Positions 40,101 through 44,602 of a stretch of 44,602 nucleotides of DNA are shown piece after piece; the first letter of the stretch is position 1; each line of letters begins with the position of its first letter. Below the pieces are notes generated by a model. It made no database searches. It saw only the letters and a list, made by a program, of their open reading frames with translations, and was not told the DNA's origin. The DNA comes from Paraburkholderia aspalathi (lineage in GTDB: Bacteria; Pseudomonadota; Gammaproteobacteria; Burkholderiales; Burkholderiaceae): the NCBI RefSeq assembly GCF_900116445.1, contig NZ_FPBH01000052.1, positions 1-44,602 of the forward strand, in the 5' to 3' direction. Position numbers and translations under genes: made by a program.

Positions 40101-40637
40101 TTCGCATGGATGGCGTGTCACCGCGGTCGGTTGAAACACGTGAAAAGCATTTCAGTCAATCTTTCGGGCCAATCTATCGGCGATCGTAGCTTCCATCGCT
40201 ACGTGCGAGATCTGGCTGACACGTTTGATATCGAACTAGATAAGCTGTGCTTTGAAATAACAGAGACAGCGGCTATCACGAATCTTCGCGTGGCAACGGA
40301 GTTCATTGAGTTGCTGCGATTGCAGGGCATAAGTTTCGCGTTGGACGATTTTGGCAGCGGTGCGTCGTCTTTCGGTTATCTCAAGGCGTTACCTGTAGAC
40401 TATTTGAAAATCGACGGACAGTTCGTCACCAATCTGGACAAAGATCCCATTGATCGAGCAATGGTGCGCTGCATTAGCGACGTAGCAAACGCACTAGGCA
40501 AACGAACCGTCGCAGAATTCGTCGAGACATCGGCGGTTGCCGCTTTGCTGCGAGATATGGGTATCGACTACATACAAGGCTACTTTGTTCATGTGCCGGC
40601 CCCAATGGATGAGGTTCTAGCGGCAGCCGACGGGTAG
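37164..40637 (+). CDS. GAF-PAS-GGDEF-EAL cyclic-di-GMP signalling protein
   Basis: A 1157-aa hybrid that could make and degrade c-di-GMP. A GAF-like domain comes first (about 60-205, EEIARTAALICQVPIAAITF). Four PAS-like units follow (about 225-335, 345-465, 475-590 and 600-720, e.g. RVTLHSIADGVVTTDQEGCI). The GGDEF domain is about 735-895, with an intact active site RLGGDEFGVIL (about 807). The EAL domain is about 905-1150: ELLLRLREPDG replaces the EALLR motif but keeps its glutamate, and FEITETAAI, FALDDFGSGASSFGYLKALP, AEFVETSAVA and IQGYF all follow. Both activities look possible. No membrane helix is seen, so it is probably a cytosolic sensor. The start is GTG 37164; ATG 37221 and ATG 37290 are alternatives. 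Confidence 0.93.
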   Translation: MGTNNDKAVARTFQNETIRKMAKGRTIVCEWIVCMFAAEFSGPLRMTARSPYGYHGRHSVDGINAADTHVSSSLFEEIARTAALICQVPIAAITFSDPNLRWLYSEIQISHADWMAAEAVFLPCSPIEDRGKAVADTIEDPRCSQKPFALDGIDIRFYANVPIRLVIEDRCVGILSVAACEPRQLSDVQRLALDSLARLALSSLLNSSSLASAWIEGEADSNRNSDLNFVLLADCRGRIDCANPASARYLESISLGLADINLRDLVDPEYWTSVDSALSGAIERRLSSPFIVRVAGHENTDRWMRWIYQSVADLQGRTVAIYAVGHDISEFRQAELALAKSERQRRQLFERTPALLHSMDAQGNVLSVSDLWLSTLGYSRDEVLDRSWSDFLTPASREYVRSVVLPEFFRIGHCRGVKCAMTRKDGRAVDVQLAGVVLDRRDDGTPLRSMIVVENITDHRKIEAILCENERRSRALVENLQVGFAMLETISDDASKIVDFRFVAANAAISKTSNFTPNLLIGKTVSEVVGRSGKPGWDWLGTFTSVVSTGNPIALQEVPTSSGGWVDMVAYCPGPGQCAVLLLDMTERKQMQSSLAEQHKLLRVTLHSIADGVVTTDQEGCITYLNPAAERLTGWSIENTHGLRLKDVFDARSERSGKQELDPVSKCLAENRVVNSADSIVLISRVGREHVLNTSAAPIVNAEGQVLGAVLVFHDVTEQRRLAKEMSYRATHDALTGLLNRAEFETRLERMLTDAHETGSEHAMLYIDLDQFKVVNDAFGHIVGDQMLQQVTEQLAQCIRTNDTLARLGGDEFGVILEQCDMEWANRIATRICEHLDEFRFTFSQRRFHIGASIGLVPIDNRWPTVASLLQAADSACYAAKDAGRNRVHSWVDADEVVSARHGELLWITRLEQALDEDRFELYAQLIEPLDSEDSGVRCELLLRLREPDGNLILPGVFLLPAERFQMASRIDRWVVKRVFAWMACHRGRLKHVKSISVNLSGQSIGDRSFHRYVRDLADTFDIELDKLCFEITETAAITNLRVATEFIELLRLQGISFALDDFGSGASSFGYLKALPVDYLKIDGQFVTNLDKDPIDRAMVRCISDVANALGKRTVAEFVETSAVAALLRDMGIDYIQGYFVHVPAPMDEVLAAADG

Positions 40638-41318
40638 GGACGAAGAGAGTAGGGCGTGCGTGTCAGTTCGGCGATCCTGCTTGCCGTGAAAATCGGATTT
40701 GGTCGCGGATTGCTATCAGTGGTGTCGGGGATCACCTCCCGGGGTCGGGTAGGTAATGACTAACTTTTCGGTTCAGACTGAATGCAAATATTCTGAACGT
40801 CGATGTGTCTGGTTGGCATGTTCGCCACTCCTTAGAGCCGCTTGGTCAAGTCGGTCGAACCGCGCCGGATGCTTCGCGGACCATCGTAAAGTTTGAGCCG
40901 ATCGTCGGGCCGAAGAATCACGGGGGCTCCGTGTGCAGTATTGTAGTACGCCGCGTATGACCCGCGAGTCTGTTCCGAACTGTCCAGCGCGCTGACCGCT
41001 CAGCAGAGCTCTGGAGAATGCGTTGGACAGCGCGGTGACTACGTGTGGAAAGGATTACGACGAGTAATCGGCACTTCCTGCCGCAGGATGCGCGTGACCC
41101 GAAGTCGATCAGCTACTGCGCGCCGTCTTTTTGAGACCACTTCGACTGAAGCAGTGCGAAATCGGTTTTGACGATAGGAGACGAGATGGGCCTACGCAGA
41201 AATGCCGTGACCTTCAAGCCTTTATCTGTGAACCACTCAATATTGTGATCGAGATCGTGGTCAGACTTTTGAAACGAAGTTGAGGCATTCCGCCTTCGGC
41301 GGCATTAGAGGATGATTG
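40638..41318. other. Gene-free stretch
   Basis: Nearly 700 nt without a supportable gene. A small hairpin (CCGCC-TTC-GGCGG, about 41290-41302) lies just before the LysR ribosome site. Confidence 0.35.
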
Positions 41319-42215
41319 ATGGACCATTTAGAATCTTTGCGAATTTTCTGTGCTGTTGTCGAGGTGAAAAGCTTTACTCGTGCTGCCGAAAAGCTAGGGC
41401 TGTCGATACCGAAGGTATCCCGGGCCGTCACGGATCTCGAACACAAGCTTGGAGTACGACTCTTTCAGCGTTCAACGCGTCACATTTCGATGACTGAGGC
41501 GGCGGAACGTTTTTTTGTGGGATGCGAGCGTATTCTTGTCGAGCTCGGTGCGCTCGAGACGGAGGCGCGACATGGAACGACAGAACCAACTGGAGTGTTA
41601 CGACTCGTTGCGCATACGACGGCGACGGTGAACGTTCTTGTGCCATTGATTGCAGACTTCAAAACGCAGTTCCCCTCCGTACATCTCGATATCACACTCA
41701 CCGAACGATCTGTCGATCTTGTCGAAGATGGCTTTGATTTAGGTATTCTTTTTCCGTTTATGCTGACCACGGATCGGATGATCACGCGGTTCCTTACGCG
41801 CCTTCCAATGACGATGGTTTCGTCGCCAGCCTATCTCGCGTCCCGTGGGCAACCGCAAACGCCGGACGACCTTGTGAATTTCAACTTTGTGGCGATTTCT
41901 CCCTCCGTGCAGGCTCCTTTGCTGCGTTTGCGACGAAACGATCAAGAAGACACGATCAACGTCAATGTCGAGATCGCTTCCAACAATTCGTCACTGCGAA
42001 AGGAAATGGTGGTTCGGGGATTCGGGCTTGGCGTCTTGCCTGAACCATTGATAGATGAGGAGCTTAAAGATGGACGGCTGGTTCGGGTCCTTGACGAATA
42101 TGACGTCGTCGAAAGCGGTAATGAGTTGCGTCTTGCATATAGCGCCCGAAAGTTCATGCCAGCGAAAGTTCGTGCGTTTGTTGATTTTGCGACTTCGTAC
42201 TATGGGGTTGAATAG
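41319..42215 (+). CDS. LysR-family transcriptional regulator
   Basis: A 298-aa protein with the standard N-terminal winged HTH (MDHLESLRIFCAVVEVKSFT, RAAEKLGLSIPKVSRAVTDL, EHKLGVRLFQRSTRHISMTE) and a periplasmic-binding-type effector domain (LRLVAHTTATVNVLVPLIAD, VDLVEDGFDLGILFPFMLTT, VRGFGLGVLPEPLIDEELKD). The length is typical. ATG 41319 is preceded by AGAGG (41307-41311). The usual divergently transcribed target is absent: upstream DNA is gene-free and downstream is remnants. The CrgA/AaeR-like branch is likely. It is intact. Confidence 0.9.
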   Translation: MDHLESLRIFCAVVEVKSFTRAAEKLGLSIPKVSRAVTDLEHKLGVRLFQRSTRHISMTEAAERFFVGCERILVELGALETEARHGTTEPTGVLRLVAHTTATVNVLVPLIADFKTQFPSVHLDITLTERSVDLVEDGFDLGILFPFMLTTDRMITRFLTRLPMTMVSSPAYLASRGQPQTPDDLVNFNFVAISPSVQAPLLRLRRNDQEDTINVNVEIASNNSSLRKEMVVRGFGLGVLPEPLIDEELKDGRLVRVLDEYDVVESGNELRLAYSARKFMPAKVRAFVDFATSYYGVE

Positions 42216-42302
42216 AGTAATGAGATGGGCGGTCAAGATAGATCTTGCAGGCTGCTGGATTGGCGATTTCGCAGTCATGGAAGGCGTACTCACGACGTCG
42301 TA

Positions 42303-42635
42303 TCACCTTTCTACTGTGTTTTTAAAACATCGCCTGTGCCGTGTAGACGGTCGTGAGTAGGACGATGCGGTAAAGCAATTCACATCATCCAGGTTCACGA
42401 CGTCAACGATACCGATCGCATCGAATCCTTTGCTTGTCTCCTGCGGGACAGGGAAGGGGAATCTGTGATCAGAAGAATTTGGATCTTCGGCCCGGACGAC
42501 TTTGATCGTGCGAGATTTCGGGCCCGTTAAGTCGGGTTGGCGACTGCTTTCTGTGCGGGCCTGGACAGTAGCGCTGATCTCGTCCAGCGAAGGATCCAGG
42601 ACCGCGAAATCGTCGTCTAAGTTTGCCCCTCAAGC
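42303..42635 (-). other. Uncharacterised open frame without a start, possible gene remnant
   Basis: The minus-strand frame LDDDFAVLDPSLDEISATVQ, PDLTGPKSRTIKVVRAEDPN, HRFPFPVPQETSKGFDAIGI and VDVVNLDDVNCFTASS looks protein-like, with acidic and hydrophobic alternation. It has no start codon before the upstream stop and overlaps the 3' end of the GFA gene slightly. I do not recognise the family. It may be the C-terminal piece of a gene whose 5' part was lost when the GFA gene was joined. Confidence 0.3.
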
Positions 42636-43051
42636 GCTTGGACGTCGTCGGGAATCGGGACCCAACCCTGCGCACTCTTCATCCAGATGAACTGAGCTGG
42701 TCGGAGCCAACTTGTGTCATCGAGAGTGCCGGGCTTGATGGAAAGTACGTCCTGGACGGACTTCAGCGCATGATAGATGCGGACGCCGCACTCGGGGCAG
42801 AACACACCCGTAACTTCACCGCCGCTGTCACCGATACGCGTAAATTGCTTCGTCGAGCCGGTCAATGTCAGACCGTCCTTCTTCACCACCATGAACATGC
42901 CAAAGGCGCTGCCTGACTGACGCTGGCATTCTTTGCAGTGGCAGGCAGCTAGGCGAATTGGCTCCGTCGTCAATACGTAACGCACGGAGCCGCATTGGCA
43001 GCCGCCAGTGTAGGGTGCGGGCATGTTGTCTGCTCCAGTATCCATCGTCAA
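42617..43051 (-). CDS. GFA-family (glutathione-dependent formaldehyde-activating-like) protein
   Basis: A 144-aa zinc protein of the GFA/CENP-V fold. Ligand cysteines are in GGCQCGSVRY, CHCKECQRQSGSAFGMFM and VFCPECGVRIYHAL. The rest matches family pattern: KQFTRIGDSGGEVTGVFCPE and VLSIKPGTLDDTSWLRPAQF, then IWMKSAQGWVPIPDD. The start is ATG 43049-43051, with ATG 43043-43045 and ATG 43022-43024 as alternatives. Family members are mostly of unknown role; some bind glutathione adducts. It has no informative intact neighbours. The length is normal and no lesion is visible. Confidence 0.9.
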   Translation of the reverse strand: MTMDTGADNMPAPYTGGCQCGSVRYVLTTEPIRLAACHCKECQRQSGSAFGMFMVVKKDGLTLTGSTKQFTRIGDSGGEVTGVFCPECGVRIYHALKSVQDVLSIKPGTLDDTSWLRPAQFIWMKSAQGWVPIPDDVQALEGQT

Positions 43052-44355
43052 TTGATTGCAAGGGGCTACCTTGCGTGAGGTAGTGATTGATGCCTTCCTC
43101 CCGACCTTGTACGAAGACGATAGTACGCATCGTTAAAGAACTGACGAGGGCACCATCTACCCTCGGCCAAGCCAGAGCCTCCTTAAACAGACAGCCTCCA
43201 AACCAGCGTATCAGGCGGCAAAGTATTGGCGCGCGGGATCGAGGTTCATGCCTATGCTGGCGCAGTACCGCAACCAACCCTGGAGTCAGCATCAGCTCGA
43301 AGGGAAAAGCGATCTTACTGAATTGGTCATTGTTTCCAAGATACCGATGCACTTTCACCGCACCTTCAAGTTTCAACATCCAGCCGATAATTGGCTTGAA
43401 CGCGCCGTTTGCGAGATCCGTGATACCGAATTATGCCGCGACCATTCAGCGTGCGTCGGCGTCGTCGATAGCTAGATGTTGTACTTCTTGCACTGCTGGT
43501 TTCTTGCCGATCATATCATCACATCGGCATCCAGGGTGTCATCTGGCGCGGGGTACGCCTTGGATGTAGGCGATATCGTGATTGATGGATGCGAAGATCA
43601 ACTTAAAGAATCTGAATCACTCAGGCGATCGAAGGCAACATGCGCGGTGGCCGTTCACGATATGCATCGCTTCCGCAACAACATCTTGCTAGTTGATACA
43701 AGGAGATGCGCCGCTCCGGCCTCGTGAAGCCGCTTTCCCACCGAAGTGCGCGCCCGCGCGCCGAGGCGTTTTGGCCTGATTCGTAACTTGCGTCGTCCAA
43801 CCCGACCCTGTCAGAAACAAATGATTTAGATTTCTTGCCTTCTGCCAGCGCGTTATCGAATATTGGAAGCAAATTTTGCCCCGCGGGGAACGGACTTTTA
43901 TGGCATAGCCAGGTGTCGAGTGGCGTACTCTGAAGCTAGATCAGATCGGCTCCCTGTCCTGTTGCGGGGCAATGCGCCATCCAGCAATTTTTGTGGCGAA
44001 AATGTTAAGTCGACCAGCAGATCATGCTGAACCAACCCAGCTTAATCTCAATCGCAGGTGAGATCGTTCATAGGAAGCAGTTGTACAGTTCTACATGAAG
44101 TAGCTGCACAAGCCGCGTATCAAGTTGTTCGTCAATGCGGAGCCGGATTCAACTCTTGCGGACGCCTCAAGGGAGTTTTGTCGCAGATGATCCCACCTGA
44201 CCGACCTTGCCTTCAAAGGACTGCGTTTCATCCGAGAAGGCCCCCCGATGAAACTTACAATGTCGTGGGTGAGTGATTTTCCAGACAGTCACGCGACTGA
44301 GAATGTCACGTTTCTTTTTTTGATTGCCGGTTCTCGCGGCTCAGCCGCGAGGGCT
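43052..44355. other. Gene-poor region, probable remnants
   Basis: I cannot support an intact gene. A minus-strand frame around 43200-43430 (GITDLANGAFKPIIGWMLKL and continuing to FPFELMLTPGLVAVLRQH) looks coding-like but is broken by TAA near 43435 and lacks a recognisable family. The rest is open only in short frames. An inverted repeat CTCGCGGCT-C-AGCCGCGAG lies at 44333-44351. It follows a T run in plus orientation and precedes A-rich DNA in minus, so it does not look like an intrinsic terminator. Confidence 0.35.
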
Positions 44356-44602
44356 TCAGTCTTTCCGCCGCGATCCTAGCGTCTCACTCAGGCAGGCGCT
44401 AAGATTGACCTGCGCCATTTGTTTGACGATGGCCTGCGCGATTGTCCCGACTCCCACTGCCACAAGGCAGACCATTGAGGGGAAGATCATTCGACAGTGA
44501 TCCGGACCGAAAATCTCAACGGCATGATGATCAGTCGTTTGCGTATTGATGTACCAGTCCGGAAGTGTCGGCGACGGCATGCAGTGCAGCGATGTCCGAG
44601 AT
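44356..44602 (-). CDS. Partial uncharacterised protein at the window edge
   Basis: The frame remains open to the end of the window (SRTSLHCMPSPTLPDWYINT, FGPDHCRMIFPSMVCLVAVG, VGTIAQAIVKQMAQVNLSAC) and stops at 44356. If the start lies beyond 44602 this is the last 80 residues or so of a larger protein; otherwise ATG 44578-44580 gives 74 aa. The segment MVCLVAVGVGTIAQAIV resembles the end of a ligand-binding alpha/beta domain, but I do not name a family. Confidence 0.35.
   Translation of the reverse strand, partial: SRTSLHCMPSPTLPDWYINTQTTDHHAVEIFGPDHCRMIFPSMVCLVAVGVGTIAQAIVKQMAQVNLSACLSETLGSRRKD

Noticed and set aside
44333..44351. CTCGCGGCT-C-AGCCGCGAG as an intrinsic terminator
   Set aside because: The T run precedes the hairpin on the plus strand and the following bases are not T-rich on either strand, so termination is not supported.
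1..44602. CRISPR arrays, tRNA or rRNA genes
   Set aside because: No regularly spaced repeats were seen, and no cloverleaf or rRNA sequence was recognised by eye on either strand.

Overview
The window reads as accessory DNA from a Burkholderiaceae bacterium, probably Paraburkholderia, Caballeronia or a relative. I infer this from protein style and codon use: liv-type ABC ATPases, a BPSL0761-like small protein, GFA, OYE/TetR and LysR genes, and many short lineage-specific hypothetical genes. It is a mosaic of mobile elements, decaying genes and a few intact operons. I see no rRNA, tRNA or CRISPR array.

Layout. (1) 1-3866: the remains of a branched-chain amino acid transport operon (livG-livF-iclR, minus strand), broken at both ends. 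iclR is cut by what looks like an insertion-sequence terminus at about 95. livG is cut by an IS607-family element (serine recombinase TnpA plus a damaged TnpB) at about 1637-3866. (2) 3935-10552: probable island cargo. It holds a frameshifted cytosine-5 DNA methyltransferase, a Dam-type adenine methyltransferase, an HU protein and several small hypothetical genes, one of which appears to start at ATT. (3) 10846-16434: a compact minus-strand Tn7-like transposition operon, tnsA-tnsB-tnsC-tniQ, with catalytic and ATPase motifs intact and an unusually short TniQ. A DUF6471 protein lies divergently upstream. (4) 16850-21760: an array of small plus-strand genes and broken paralogues, including a metallophosphoesterase with substituted metal-ligand motifs and an orphan antitoxin-like HTH gene. 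(5) 21925-22765: an internally deleted, second IS607-family copy. (6) 22923-28913: a membrane/coiled-coil gene, then a tight four-gene operon of SPFH-SHOCT protein, membrane protein, zinc-ribbon/membrane/TPR protein and glycine-zipper lipoprotein. This recalls the SPFH plus zinc-ribbon envelope-stress operon of Bacillus (ydjG-ydjH-ydjI type). (7) 28970-30000: two TnpB fragments of different families, head to head. (8) 30422-32316: a SET-domain protein and a complete cytosine-5 DNA methyltransferase. (9) 32840-36870: an Old Yellow Enzyme pseudogene and two TetR regulators. (10) 37164-44602: a large GAF/PAS/GGDEF/EAL c-di-GMP protein, a LysR regulator, a GFA-family protein and mostly unreadable DNA.

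The most interesting signals are four. The Tn7-like operon shares a nearly identical -10/operator motif with a gene 8 kb away. The DUF6471 gene is placed to be its regulator. Both cytosine methyltransferase genes carry a perfect inverted repeat directly abutting the start codon and covering the ribosome-binding site. The SPFH/zinc-ribbon/TPR/lipoprotein operon has no function I can name with certainty. The transposon ends and target site could not be located by eye.
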